Positions 37,130 through 46,113 of a stretch of DNA of 64,000 nt are shown here, piece by piece. The stretch covers positions 1 through 64,000 of the forward strand of contig CAJTGE010000004.1 in the NCBI GenBank assembly GCA_910575795.1, in the 5' to 3' direction. Below the pieces are notes generated by a model. The model was not told where the DNA came from. It made no database searches and saw nothing but the letters and a program-made list of their open reading frames with translations. This DNA is from Clostridiaceae bacterium. Lineage in GTDB: Bacteria > Bacillota > Clostridia > Lachnospirales > Lachnospiraceae. The position numbers and the translations under genes were made by a program. The number at the start of each line of letters is the position of its first letter. Position 1 is the stretch's first letter.

Positions 37130-37240
37130 ATGGTTGATCATTCCACAAAAAAGACGTATACTATTCCTTATTCATAGCGGCTGCGTAAGGATGAGCCGTT
37201 ACGGTATCTTTGGCTCTACATAAGAATTTTGAGGTGTGAC

Positions 37241-38197
37241 ATGGTAAACGAGACAATACTGGCAGTTATTATTGCATTTGTGATCAGCGCGATTCTGTGC
37301 CCGATTGTGATTCCGTTCCTGCATAAGCTGAAATTTGGCCAGCAGGTTCGTGATGACGGCCCGCAGGCCCATCTGAAGAAGCAGGGGACGCCCACCATGG
37401 GCGGCCTGGTAATTCTTTCGAGCATTATCATCACGTCGCTTTTGTACATCCGGGATTACCCGCGGATTATCCCCGTCCTGTTTGTGACCGTGGGCTTTGG
37501 GGTGATCGGATTTCTGGATGATTACATCAAGATTGTGATGAAGCGCTCAGAGGGCTTAAAACCCGGCCAGAAGATGGCGGGGCAGATTGTGATTACCGGG
37601 ATCTTTGCCCATTATCTTATCACATCAGGGGAGATCGGGACCGGGATGCTGGTTCCGTTTGTGGGAAACGTGATCGTGCTTCCGGTGTGGCTGTTTGTGC
37701 CGGCGCTGTTTTTTATCGTCCTGGGGACGGATAACGGCGTGAATTTCACGGACGGCTTAGACGGCCTGTGTACGAGCGTCACGATCCTGGTCGCCACGTT
37801 TTTTACGATCGTCGCCATTGGGGAGAACAGCGGCATCAGCCCCATCACAGGCGCTGTGGTGGGAAGCCTCCTGGGATTTCTCCTCTTTAATGTGTATCCG
37901 GCGCGGGTATTTATGGGCGATACCGGTTCCCTGGCATTGGGCGGCTTTGTGGCTTCGAGCGCGTTTATGATGCAGATGCCGCTCTATATCGCAGTGGTGG
38001 GGCTGATTTACCTGGTGGAGGTGCTCTCAGTCATTATCCAGGTCACATATTTTAAGAAAACACATGGAAAGCGTATTTTTAAGATGGCCCCGATCCACCA
38101 CCATTTTGAGCTGTGCGGCTGGTCGGAGACGAGAGTCGTGGCAATCTTTTCAATCATAACGGCAATCCTTTGCCTTGTAGCATACTTAGGATTATAG
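37241..38197 (+). CDS. mraY: Phospho-N-acetylmuramoyl-pentapeptide transferase
   Basis: 318 residues from ATG 37241 (GAGGTG upstream). About ten membrane helices with the family motifs DDGPQAHLKKQGTPTMGG, FLDDYIK, NFTDGLDGL and the terminal APIHHHFEL. It moves phospho-MurNAc-pentapeptide from UDP to undecaprenyl phosphate, giving lipid I, on the inner face of the membrane. A 99-bp gap follows spoVD; murD is 11 bp downstream. Confidence 0.97.
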   Translation: MVNETILAVIIAFVISAILCPIVIPFLHKLKFGQQVRDDGPQAHLKKQGTPTMGGLVILSSIIITSLLYIRDYPRIIPVLFVTVGFGVIGFLDDYIKIVMKRSEGLKPGQKMAGQIVITGIFAHYLITSGEIGTGMLVPFVGNVIVLPVWLFVPALFFIVLGTDNGVNFTDGLDGLCTSVTILVATFFTIVAIGENSGISPITGAVVGSLLGFLLFNVYPARVFMGDTGSLALGGFVASSAFMMQMPLYIAVVGLIYLVEVLSVIIQVTYFKKTHGKRIFKMAPIHHHFELCGWSETRVVAIFSIITAILCLVAYLGL

Positions 38198-38208
38198 GAG
38201 GAATAGAC

Positions 38209-39555
38209 ATGAGTCAGAAAGTATTAGTAGCAGGGACCGGAATCAGCGGCATCGCGGCAGCCAGGCTTTTGCTCTTAAAGGGCGGAGAGGTTGTGCTGTA
38301 TGACGGAAATGAGGCGCTGGACGAGAAGGCGATCAGGGAAAAGTTTGATGAGGGCGCGAAGGTGCGCGTGATCCTTGGCGAGCTGCGCCGGACGGATCTT
38401 TTAGGCGTGGAGCTGGCGGTTATAAGCCCCGGTATCCCGCTTGACGCGCCGTTTGTGAGCGTTCTGGATGAAGCGGAGGTGCCGATCTGGGGAGAGCTTC
38501 AGCTCGCATACCAGTGCGCCAAGGGAAAGCTGGCGGCGATCACGGGGACGAACGGAAAGACGACGACGACGGCCCTGACAGGCGAGATTTTGAAGACCTT
38601 CTATGAGAGCGTGTTTGTGGTGGGAAATATCGGCGAGCCGTTCTGCCTGCACGCCATGGAGACAACGGAAAGGACGGCGACCGTGGCCGAGGTGTCGAGC
38701 TTTATGCTGGAGACGATCATGGATTTCAGGCCGGATGTCAGCGCGATTTTAAATATCACGCCGGATCATCTGGATCGCCATAAGACCATGGAGTGTTACA
38801 TTGAGACAAAGGAGCGCATCGCGAAGTACCAGGAGGAGGAGGATCTGTGCGTGCTGAATCACGATGATCCGGTCCTGCGGGAATTCGGGGAAACCTTAAA
38901 ATGCCGGGTCGCCTGGTTTTCCAGCCGGGAGGAGCTCTCCAAGGGGTATTATGTGAAGGACGGCGCGATTGTCTATAATGACGGCAAGACCGTGACAGAG
39001 ATTGTGCGGCTTGACGATCTTAAGCTCATCGGCCGCCATAACCATGAGAATGTGATGGCCGCCGTGGCGATCACAACCGGCATGGGCGTCCCGCTGGAGA
39101 AGATCCGGGAGGCGGTGAAGAAATTTGAGGCCGTGGAGCACCGGATTGAGTTCGTGACCGAGCGCTTCGGCGTGAAATATTACAATGATTCCAAGGGGAC
39201 GAATCCGGATGCGGCTATGCAGGCCATCAAGGCCATGCCGGGGCCGACGCTTTTGATTGCCGGGGGCTATGATAAGCACTCGGAGTTTGACGAGTGGATC
39301 GAGAGCTTTGACGGCAAGGTACGCTACCTGGTGCTGATTGGCCAGACGAGGGATAAGATCTCGGACTGCGCAAAGCGCCATGGATTCAGAGATATCATGT
39401 ACGCAGAGGATCTGGAGGAGGCGGTCAGGGTCTGCGCTTCTTATGCAAATCCCGGAGATAATGTTCTTCTTTCCCCGGCCTGCGCGAGCTGGGGGCAGTT
39501 TAAGAACTATGAGGAGCGGGGACGAAAATTTAAGGATTATGTAAGGGGCCTGTAA
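38209..39555 (+). CDS. murD: UDP-N-acetylmuramoylalanine-D-glutamate ligase
   Basis: 448 residues from ATG 38209 (AGGAGGAAT upstream); the longer frame from 38113 lies inside mraY. Rossmann start LVAGTGISGIAAARLLL, ATP loop ITGTNGKTTTTAL near 110, TPDHLDRH and the C-terminal YNDSKGTNPDA. It adds D-Glu to UDP-MurNAc-L-Ala in the cytoplasm. Confidence 0.97.
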   Translation: MSQKVLVAGTGISGIAAARLLLLKGGEVVLYDGNEALDEKAIREKFDEGAKVRVILGELRRTDLLGVELAVISPGIPLDAPFVSVLDEAEVPIWGELQLAYQCAKGKLAAITGTNGKTTTTALTGEILKTFYESVFVVGNIGEPFCLHAMETTERTATVAEVSSFMLETIMDFRPDVSAILNITPDHLDRHKTMECYIETKERIAKYQEEEDLCVLNHDDPVLREFGETLKCRVAWFSSREELSKGYYVKDGAIVYNDGKTVTEIVRLDDLKLIGRHNHENVMAAVAITTGMGVPLEKIREAVKKFEAVEHRIEFVTERFGVKYYNDSKGTNPDAAMQAIKAMPGPTLLIAGGYDKHSEFDEWIESFDGKVRYLVLIGQTRDKISDCAKRHGFRDIMYAEDLEEAVRVCASYANPGDNVLLSPACASWGQFKNYEERGRKFKDYVRGL

Positions 39556-39636
39556 CGGGAGATCCCGCCGCCGGCCGCGCTTTTAGGGAAGCGGCCGGCG
39601 CCAGCGCGCGAGGGCCCTTACGGTTAGGAGTGGAGT

Positions 39637-40800
39637 ATGCCTGAAGCCGGGAAAAAGAAGAAGAAAAAGAAGACACGCCGTTTTTACGATTACAGTCTGC
39701 TGTTTACTGTCATTTTTCTGACCGTGTTCGGGCTCATTATGATTTACAGCGCCAGCGCTTACAAGGCTCAGATGGATTTCGGGAATCCGGGGCATTTTAT
39801 GATCCGCCAGGCAGCGATTGCGGCGGGCGGTTTTGTGCTGATGTATGTGGTGTCGCGGATTGATTATCACTGGTTTGCCAGATTTGCGACCACTGGTTAT
39901 ATCATGTCCTATATCACCATGCTCCTAACCATGTTCAGCCCCCTGGGCGTGGCCTCGCACGGTAAAAAGCGGTGGCTTAAGGTGGGGCCGGGCATGATGC
40001 AGTTCCAGCCGACGGAGCTGGTGAAGATATCCCTGATCCTTCTGCTGGCCGTGCTGATCTCCAAGCTGGGGCCAAAGGTAAACCGCTTAAAGGCCGCGGG
40101 GCTGGTGATCGGGCTGTCCGCCCCGCTGGCCCTTCTGGTCACGGCAAACAACCTAAGCTCCGGCATCATCATCTGCGGGATCGTGTTTGTGATGCTGTTT
40201 GTGGCCTGCAAGATCACGTGGCCGTTTTTTGCCTGCGTCGGGGGAGGCGTGGGGCTTCTGGCCTTGGCCCCCTATATCGGGGAAGCGCTGGTCAAGATGC
40301 ACATTTTGAAGGATTACCAGCTCGGGCGGATCAATGTGTGGAAGAGCCCCATTGACTATGCCCGCTCCGGCGGCTTCCAGGTGCTGCAGGGCCTCTATGC
40401 CATCGGCTCCGGCGGCCTCTTTGGAAAGGGGCTTGGACAGAGCTTACAGAAGATGGGCTTTGTCCCTGAGGCGCAGAATGATATGATTTTCACAATCATC
40501 TGCGAGGAGCTGGGGCTGTTTGGGGCGGTCAGCCTGATCCTGATCTTTATGTTTATGATTTACCGCTTCATGGTGATCGCCGGCAATGCCCCGGATCTGC
40601 TGGGGGCGATGCTCGTGGTGGGCGTGATGGCCCACATCGCGATCCAGGTTATTTTAAATATCGCAGTTGTGACGAATTCCATTCCCAATACGGGCGTGAC
40701 GCTTCCGTTTATCAGCTACGGCGGAACCTCGGTGCTGTTTCTGATGCTGGAGCAGGGGCTGGTCCTCAGCGTCTCCAATCAGATCCGGGCAGAGCAGTAG
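39637..40800 (+). CDS. ftsW: FtsW/SpoVE-type peptidoglycan polymerase (SEDS family)
   Basis: 387 residues with a Lys-rich N-terminus and ten predicted helices. SEDS motifs: KRWLKVGPGMMQFQPTE, the GLYAIGSGGLFGKGLG loop with a nearby FTIICEELG, and ISYGGTSVLF at the end. Polymerises lipid II together with a class B PBP. It is followed directly by murA; no murG gene, often placed here, is present. Confidence 0.92.
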   Translation: MPEAGKKKKKKKTRRFYDYSLLFTVIFLTVFGLIMIYSASAYKAQMDFGNPGHFMIRQAAIAAGGFVLMYVVSRIDYHWFARFATTGYIMSYITMLLTMFSPLGVASHGKKRWLKVGPGMMQFQPTELVKISLILLLAVLISKLGPKVNRLKAAGLVIGLSAPLALLVTANNLSSGIIICGIVFVMLFVACKITWPFFACVGGGVGLLALAPYIGEALVKMHILKDYQLGRINVWKSPIDYARSGGFQVLQGLYAIGSGGLFGKGLGQSLQKMGFVPEAQNDMIFTIICEELGLFGAVSLILIFMFMIYRFMVIAGNAPDLLGAMLVVGVMAHIAIQVILNIAVVTNSIPNTGVTLPFISYGGTSVLFLMLEQGLVLSVSNQIRAEQ

Positions 40801-40934
40801 AGCCTTTCCCGGGCAGCCGTCCGGATTGCTTAAGCTGTTAGGGTCCGGATGATCCGCTTCGCTGTCCGCGCGCTCCCGGTGGAACCGCCGCGCGCCTTCC
40901 TGCATAGTATAAAGGTATAAGAAGCGCAGGAGGG

Positions 40935-42227
40935 ATGAAAAAGGTGTCTGTGATCGAAGTCCGGGGACAACGCCCGTTAAAGGGAGAGCTGATCGTGCAG
41001 GGCTCCAAGAATGCGGTGCTGCCCATGATGGCCGCGTCCGTGCTGAATAAAGGAATAACCGTCATTGATAATGTCCCCAGAATACAGGATGTGTTTTGTA
41101 TGATGGGGATACTTGATTCTCTGGGCTGCTGCTGCACGCTGCGCCAGCACCGGCTTCAGATTAACGCAGCGGGCCTTTGGGGCGCTTCCATTTCCCGGAA
41201 CGATATGGAAACCATGCGCTCCTCCATCCTGCTCTTAGGGCCGCTTCTGGGGCGTCTGGGAGAGGCGTCGGTCTATGAGCCGGGCGGCTGTATGATCGGA
41301 AAGCGCCCGATCGATCTGCACCTGATGGCCTTAAAGCGCCTGGGGGCCGCGGTGGAAGAGGGTGGGGAAGGAAAGCCCCTTACGGCCAGGGCAAAGAGGC
41401 TTTCCGGCGCGGCGATCGAATTCCCTTACCCGAGCGTGGGCGCGACGGAAAACGCGATCTGCGCCGCTGTGGCGGCTTCGGGGCGGACGGTGCTCACGGG
41501 CTGCGCCAGAGAACCGGAGATTGAGGAGCTGTGCCGTTTCCTGACCGGGATGGGAGCCTTAATCCGCGGCGCGGGGAGCCCGGTGATTACAATTGAGGGC
41601 GGCCTGGCGCTTCATGACTGCCATTACCGGGCGGGCGGGGACCGGATCGTGGCCGGGACGTATCTTCTGGCGGCGGCCGGGACCGGCGGGGAGATCGCGC
41701 TGACCGGGATCGGTGCGGGGCAGCTTCGCCCGGTGCTGTGCGCGCTGAAGCGCCTGGGCGGCTTCCTGTACGAGGAGGAGGGCCTTCTTTTCTTCAAAAG
41801 CCAGGGCCGCCCGGCGGCGCTTACAGCCGTGACAGGGCCGCATCCCGGATTCCCGACCGATCTGCAGTCTGTCCTGATGGCGGTCTTAAGCGTGGCGGAC
41901 GGGGAGAGCGCGGTGCGCGAGACGGTGTTTGAGAGCCGCTTTGCCACGGCGGGAGAGCTCGCAAAGCTGGGCGCGGACATCCGGCTTGACTGCGATACGG
42001 CCCGCATCCGCGGCCGGGAGCGCCTTTATGGCGCTTCGGTGGAGGCAAAGGATCTGCGCGGCGGCGCGGCCCTCGCGGTGGCGGGGCTTCTGGCGGACGG
42101 GGTCACGCGGATCGGCGGCTGTAAGTACATCGTGCGCGGGTATGAGGATATCTGCCGCGACTTAGCCGGACTGGGCGCGTCGATCGCCTGGAGGCAGCGC
42201 GGGCGAACGGAGGAGGCGGGCCGGTAA
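40935..42227 (+). CDS. murA: UDP-N-acetylglucosamine 1-carboxyvinyltransferase
   Basis: 430 residues. Start segment PLKGELIVQGSKNAVLPMMAA with the Lys-Asn of the active site, catalytic cysteine in EPGGCMIGKRP near residue 120, and FPTDLQSVLMAVL. First committed step of peptidoglycan synthesis: transfers enolpyruvate from PEP to UDP-GlcNAc. GCAGGAGGG ribosome site. Its C-terminus (after about 410) runs into Arg/Gly-rich sequence next to a 33-bp tandem repeat. Confidence 0.93.
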   Translation: MKKVSVIEVRGQRPLKGELIVQGSKNAVLPMMAASVLNKGITVIDNVPRIQDVFCMMGILDSLGCCCTLRQHRLQINAAGLWGASISRNDMETMRSSILLLGPLLGRLGEASVYEPGGCMIGKRPIDLHLMALKRLGAAVEEGGEGKPLTARAKRLSGAAIEFPYPSVGATENAICAAVAASGRTVLTGCAREPEIEELCRFLTGMGALIRGAGSPVITIEGGLALHDCHYRAGGDRIVAGTYLLAAAGTGGEIALTGIGAGQLRPVLCALKRLGGFLYEEEGLLFFKSQGRPAALTAVTGPHPGFPTDLQSVLMAVLSVADGESAVRETVFESRFATAGELAKLGADIRLDCDTARIRGRERLYGASVEAKDLRGGAALAVAGLLADGVTRIGGCKYIVRGYEDICRDLAGLGASIAWRQRGRTEEAGR

Positions 42228-42300
42228 GACGCGGGCGGACGGCGGATTCAGGGCCGGTAAGCCGGGGGCGAACGGCGGATTCAGGGCCGGTAAGAGACGC
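42208..42300. repeat. 33-bp tandem repeat between murA and ftsQ
   Basis: GGCGGATTCAGGGCCGGTAA plus one G occurs at 42241-42261 and 42274-42294, period 33. A diverged partial copy (GCGGGCCGGTAAG...GGGCGGAC) covers the murA stop region, so the murA C-terminus may sit within the original repeat unit. Confidence 0.7.
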
Positions 42301-42379
42301 GGGCGATTGGCAGAGGCAGGCCGGGAGGAGATGCGGCTGCCGGGATGGCCGGCAACAACAAAAGGAGGCGTCGGGGCCA

Positions 42380-43117
42380 GTGGGAAAACACGGCAGGGTA
42401 AAAAGATGGCTTACATTGGCCGTATCCCTCGCGGCGGCGGTATTGCTGCTGATGTTCGTCTTTTTTGTGCGGATCAGCGAGGTGGAGGTGAGCGGAAATG
42501 TCCGCTACACACGGGAGCAGGTGGAGGAAGCGGTTTTTGATACAAATTTAAGCAGAAATACCGTTATCTGCTATCTGCGGGATCGGTTCCGGCCACATAA
42601 GACGATTCCTTTTGTGGAAGACTATAAGATAGTATTCCGAAGCCTTAACCGGGCGGAGATTATTGTATATGAGAAGAGCGTGGTCGGCTATGTCTCTTAT
42701 ATGAACAGCATGATATATTTTGACAAGGACGGCGTCGTTGTGGAGAGCACGAGCGAGCGGCTGCCGGGCATTCCGATGATAAACGGCCTTGAATTCGGCC
42801 ATATCGTGCTGCACCGCCCTCTCCCGGTGGAGGATCCGAGGATTTTCTCAGAGCTTTTAAACCTGACGCAGATTCTGGAGATCAATGAAATCATCGTGGA
42901 TCAGATTGAATTTGCGCGCAGCGGAAGGATGCGCTGCTGTATCGGGACGCTTTTGGTAGAGCTGGGGGACAATACACAGATGAACGGCAAGATTGGGGAG
43001 CTTAGAAGCATTCTGAAGGAGTATCCGGACCTGAACGGGACACTATATCTGGATACATACGATGAGGCCAATCTAAGCCCCATGTTCCGATTTGAAAAAA
43101 ATCAAAATAGAGATTGA
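42380..43117 (+). CDS. ftsQ: FtsQ/DivIB-type cell division protein
   Basis: 245 residues, GTG start at 42380 with AAAGGAGG upstream. A short basic cytoplasmic N-terminus, one membrane helix (about 12-30, LAVSLAAAVLLLMFVFFV), a POTRA domain (VEVSGNVRYTREQVEEAV) and an FtsQ domain. It links divisome assembly to FtsL and the septal PBP. Directly before ftsZ. Confidence 0.9.
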   Translation: MGKHGRVKRWLTLAVSLAAAVLLLMFVFFVRISEVEVSGNVRYTREQVEEAVFDTNLSRNTVICYLRDRFRPHKTIPFVEDYKIVFRSLNRAEIIVYEKSVVGYVSYMNSMIYFDKDGVVVESTSERLPGIPMINGLEFGHIVLHRPLPVEDPRIFSELLNLTQILEINEIIVDQIEFARSGRMRCCIGTLLVELGDNTQMNGKIGELRSILKEYPDLNGTLYLDTYDEANLSPMFRFEKNQNRD

Positions 43118-43142
43118 TTTTTTGCCAGAAATCAAATATAGT
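43114..43142 (+). promoter_or_regulatory. ftsZ promoter
   Basis: TTGATT (43114-43119), 17 bp, TATAGT (43137-43142), beginning at the ftsQ stop and 150 bp before ftsZ. It gives ftsZ its own transcript besides read-through. Confidence 0.65.
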
Positions 43143-43292
43143 ATAAGGTAGACTAAATATGTTTAAAAGGCGGCTGAGAGGAAACCGTTAAAAGCCTGCG
43201 GGGACGGCAAAACCGTTCGGATATCCTCTGAACAGTTATGGGGCGGCTGCTGTGACAGGTACAATTGATGGAAAAGTGAAGGAGGAACGGTC

Positions 43293-44537
43293 TTGTTAGA
43301 GATTAAGATAAATGAATCGGAGAATTCTGCCAGAATTATCGTGGTCGGCGTCGGCGGAGCGGGCAATAATGCGGTGAACCGTATGATCGAGGAGAATATT
43401 GCCGGAGTGGAATTCATTGGGATTAACACGGACAAGCAGGCGCTCCAGTTCTGCAAGGCATCCACGGCGATGCAAATCGGCGAGAAGCTGACCAAGGGGC
43501 TGGGCGCGGGGGCCAAGCCTGAGATCGGGGAGAAGGCGGCTGAGGAGAGCCAGGAGGAGCTGGCCCAGGCATTAAAGGGAGCGGACATGGTGTTCGTCAC
43601 CTGCGGCATGGGCGGAGGCACAGGGACCGGCGCAGCCCCGGTGATCGCGCGGATTGCCAAGGATATGGGTATCCTTACCGTCGGCGTTGTGACAAAACCG
43701 TTCCGCTTTGAGGCCAAGACCCGCATGAGCAACGCCATGTCCGGTATTGATAAGCTCAAATCAAGCGTGGATACCCTGATTGTGATTCCGAATGACAAGC
43801 TCCTGGAGATCGTGGATCGGCGAACGACCATGCCGGACGCCTTAAAGAAGGCCGACGAGGTGCTCCAGCAGGCCGTACAGGGCATTACAGACTTAATCAA
43901 TGTTCCCGGGCTCATCAACCTCGATTTCGCGGATGTGCAGACCGTTATGCTGGACAAGGGCATTGCGCACATCGGCATCGGACACGCCAAGGGAGATGAG
44001 AAGGCCATCGAGGCCGTGAAGCAGGCCGTATCCAGCCCGCTCCTTGAGACGACCATCGAGGGCGCGAGCCATGTGATCATCAATATTTCCGGCGATATCA
44101 GCCTGATCGAGGCCAATGACGCCGCAACCTACGTGCAGGAGCTGGCCGGGGACGACGCGAATATCATCTTCGGCGCGATGTACGACGAGAATGCGCAGGA
44201 TGAGGCCATCATCACCGTAATTGCCACCGGCCTGGACGCGGATTCTTCCAATACGCCTGTGGAGAAGGCCATGAGCGATTTTAAGAAGCCGTATCAGGCA
44301 AAGGGCGCCGCTCCGTTTGCGCCGCAGGGCGCGGGCCGCGAGGCGGCGGCCACGTCTGCGCCGGGCTATAAGATGCCCGCCTACCGCGGCGCGCCCGCCG
44401 CGCAGCAGCAGACCCCGGCCGCAGGGCAGAGACCGGCCGGGCAGCAGCCGCAGGGAGCTCCGGTGCAGCCGGCGTTCCGTCCGATGCAGAGGGAGACGCA
44501 GATCAATATTCCGGATTTCCTGAAGAATAAGAGGTGA
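43293..44537 (+). CDS. ftsZ: Cell division protein FtsZ
   Basis: 414 residues, TTG start at 43293 after AAGGAGG. Tubulin-like GTPase: [13 protein letters not shown], the GTP-binding [12 protein letters not shown] loop, and FADVQTVM with the T7-loop aspartates nearby. A variable Ala/Pro/Gln-rich linker (about 335-400) leads to the conserved tail peptide IPDFLKNK that binds FtsA/SepF/ZapA-type partners. Last gene of the dcw cluster here. Confidence 0.98.
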   Translation: MLEIKINESENSARIIVVGVGGAGNNAVNRMIEENIAGVEFIGINTDKQALQFCKASTAMQIGEKLTKGLGAGAKPEIGEKAAEESQEELAQALKGADMVFVTCGMGGGTGTGAAPVIARIAKDMGILTVGVVTKPFRFEAKTRMSNAMSGIDKLKSSVDTLIVIPNDKLLEIVDRRTTMPDALKKADEVLQQAVQGITDLINVPGLINLDFADVQTVMLDKGIAHIGIGHAKGDEKAIEAVKQAVSSPLLETTIEGASHVIINISGDISLIEANDAATYVQELAGDDANIIFGAMYDENAQDEAIITVIATGLDADSSNTPVEKAMSDFKKPYQAKGAAPFAPQGAGREAAATSAPGYKMPAYRGAPAAQQQTPAAGQRPAGQQPQGAPVQPAFRPMQRETQINIPDFLKNKR

Positions 44538-44600
44538 TGGCGGGGAAGCTGCTTGCGTGTGATGGATTTGGGGTTTTTTGAAAAAGAGTTGGAAAGATTT

Positions 44601-44631
44601 GGCCGGGATGGGTGATTTGTTCCGGCCTTTC
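44601..44631 (+). terminator. Probable ftsZ terminator
   Basis: GGCCGG (44601-44606) pairs with CCGGCC (44622-44627), extended by weaker pairs, then TTTCT. A moderate hairpin about 65 bp past ftsZ. Confidence 0.5.
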
Positions 44632-44672
44632 TGGTTTGGTGGTGTAAGGTTTTACTAGATCGTGAGGGGGCC

Positions 44673-44811
44673 GCCCGGGACAGGTTCTATATCTATAAGG
44701 AACCCCGCTTCCGCTCGGAGAAAAGCGCAGCGGATGCTAAGCTCGAAAAGACCCCGCTAAGCACCGGCGGTTTTCTACGGGTTCCTTATGGATATAGAAC
44801 CTGTCCCGGGC
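44673..44811. repeat. Dispersed palindromic repeat, copy 2
   Basis: Perfect 21-bp terminal inverted arms (44673-44693 and 44791-44811), continuing through TATAAGGAACCC-type sequence with one mismatch to about 33 bp per arm. Holds the 19-bp core CGGAGAAAAGCGCAGCGGA at 44716-44734. No ORF. Opposite in orientation to copy 3, 0.8 kb away. Confidence 0.85.
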
Positions 44812-44934
44812 TACATGATCGGCGGGCTGTAGAGCGATATGATGCAGATGGGTTCAAAGGCTCTTTATATTTTTTCAATTTTGTTATAAACGTAAGTTCT
44901 TATGTTGCTCTATGTAAGTTTTACACTTCCGGGC

Positions 44935-45012
44935 TCATGCGATCAGCCCGTTAAAGCCTTCTACAATGCCCGAAAAGATACTTTTAACACGGCTCAGAAC
45001 TTCTAAGAACAT
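44935..45012 (-). CDS. Possible 25-aa peptide
   Basis: Minus-strand ATG at 45012, eight bases after AGGAGG, ending at TGA 44937-44935. The peptide (MFLEVLSRVKSIFSGIVEGF plus five residues) is amphipathic and hydrophobic at regular spacing. It lies in an AT-rich gap between two inverted repeat copies. It could be a small toxin, a secreted signalling peptide or chance; the strong ribosome site is the only support. Confidence 0.3.
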   Translation of the reverse strand: MFLEVLSRVKSIFSGIVEGFNGLIA

Positions 45013-45631
45013 GGATCACATCCTCCTTACACTCCTGCGGGACTGAACTAATCTGAATTAAAACCAGTCCGAAAGGTGAGTATCCTTCAAATAGGGAGTG
45101 TTGCCCGGCTTTCTTTAATGGAAAATGATTCAAGCGATTTAGAGGGGGAAGGGAATACCCCGGAAGAAGAAATTTATCGAAAAATGAAAAATCCACCGGA
45201 ATTTCTCCCACTAATCCGCTAAACTGGCGCCATTACCTTTTGAATTTCTTTTATCCTTTCCCTTTCGGTTATATCCTCAAAATTCATGTTATTAATCCAA
45301 TTACAAAACCACTTATAAAGGGCATTCTACATTATAAGGAATTGTAGAAAATTAACAACTCAAAGCATTTCTCTGAAAAGCCAGAAAATCAAGGTTTTTG
45401 CATTCTTGTTTTGAGTGGTAATTTGTCTACAAATCCTAAGTCCTTCATCGTCTCATGATATATAACCTCCTGCATATACAGCGAAATCCTCATTACTTTT
45501 TTGAAGGAATATGCCAACCATGATTACATCTGGATTTGAAAGTCTCTACTTACAATACAATTATATAAGCCTTTAGATATAATTCAGCTATAATGAGATA
45601 TGTGAGAGCTTTATGGCCGGCCGATCACGTA

Positions 45632-45769
45632 GCCAGAGGCAGGTTCTATATCCATAAGGAACCCGTAGAAAACCGCCGGCACTTAGCGAGGTCTTTTCGA
45701 GCTTAGTGTCCGCTGCGCTTTTCTCCGAGCGGAAGCGGGGTTCCGTTGGATATAGAACCTGCCTTTGGC
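45632..45769. repeat. Dispersed palindromic repeat, copy 3 (inverted relative to copy 2)
   Basis: Terminal arms of about 23 bp (45632-45654 and 45747-45769) with one mismatch, carrying AGGTTCTATATCCATAAGGA. The 19-bp core occurs on the minus strand at 45727-45709. The right arm runs into the first 43-bp tandem unit. Between copies 2 and 3 (44812-45631) is AT-rich DNA in which I see no gene except the doubtful 25-aa ORF, plus a small palindrome (TTCTACA...TGTAGAA, about 45328-45352). Confidence 0.85.
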
Positions 45770-45882
45770 GTCCCTCTCGCGGCATATCTGATAACCAGAA
45801 CCTGCCTCTGGCGTCCCTCTCGCGACATATCTGATAACCAGAACCCGCCTCTGGCGTCCCCCTCGCGACATATCTGACAAGC
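45754..45882. repeat. Three 43-bp tandem repeats
   Basis: Units at 45754-45796, 45797-45839 and 45840-45882, differing at a few positions each; each holds CATATCTGATAACC and TGGCGTCC. The first half of unit 1 is the right arm of repeat copy 3, so the array probably arose by duplication from that edge. Degenerate remains continue to about 45950. There are no spacers, so it is not a CRISPR. Confidence 0.85.
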
Positions 45883-45997
45883 AAACTCATTCTCTGTCGC
45901 CCCTTCACGACGGAAGCAAACGCTATTGCGCTTTCTGTCGCTTTTCACGCATTCTGTCAAAATAAGACGACAAAAATATGGAATCTGCTCTGCGTGT

Positions 45998-46030
45998 TTG
46001 ACAAAAATTACAGGAAGAGCTATTTATAAT
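45998..46030 (+). promoter_or_regulatory. spoIIG-type promoter with long spacer
   Basis: TTGACA (45998-46003), 21-bp spacer, TATAAT (46025-46030), 84 bp before spoIIGA. The Bacillus spoIIG promoter has consensus boxes at an unusual 22-bp spacing and needs Spo0A-P, so this layout is meaningful. Spo0A-box-like TGTCGNN sequences occur around it (near 45895, 45938, 45966 on the minus strand, and 46038). Confidence 0.75.
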
Positions 46031-46113
46031 GACTACTGTCGGACAGAGAGGCAGACGGTTCACAGCCCGGAAGGGAGGATGAGAATCGTTCTGAACCGGA
46101 GGGGTGGGATAAA

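Noticed and set aside
45754..45950. Tandem 43-bp repeats as a CRISPR array
   Set aside because: Units are directly adjacent with no spacers, and no cas genes are present.
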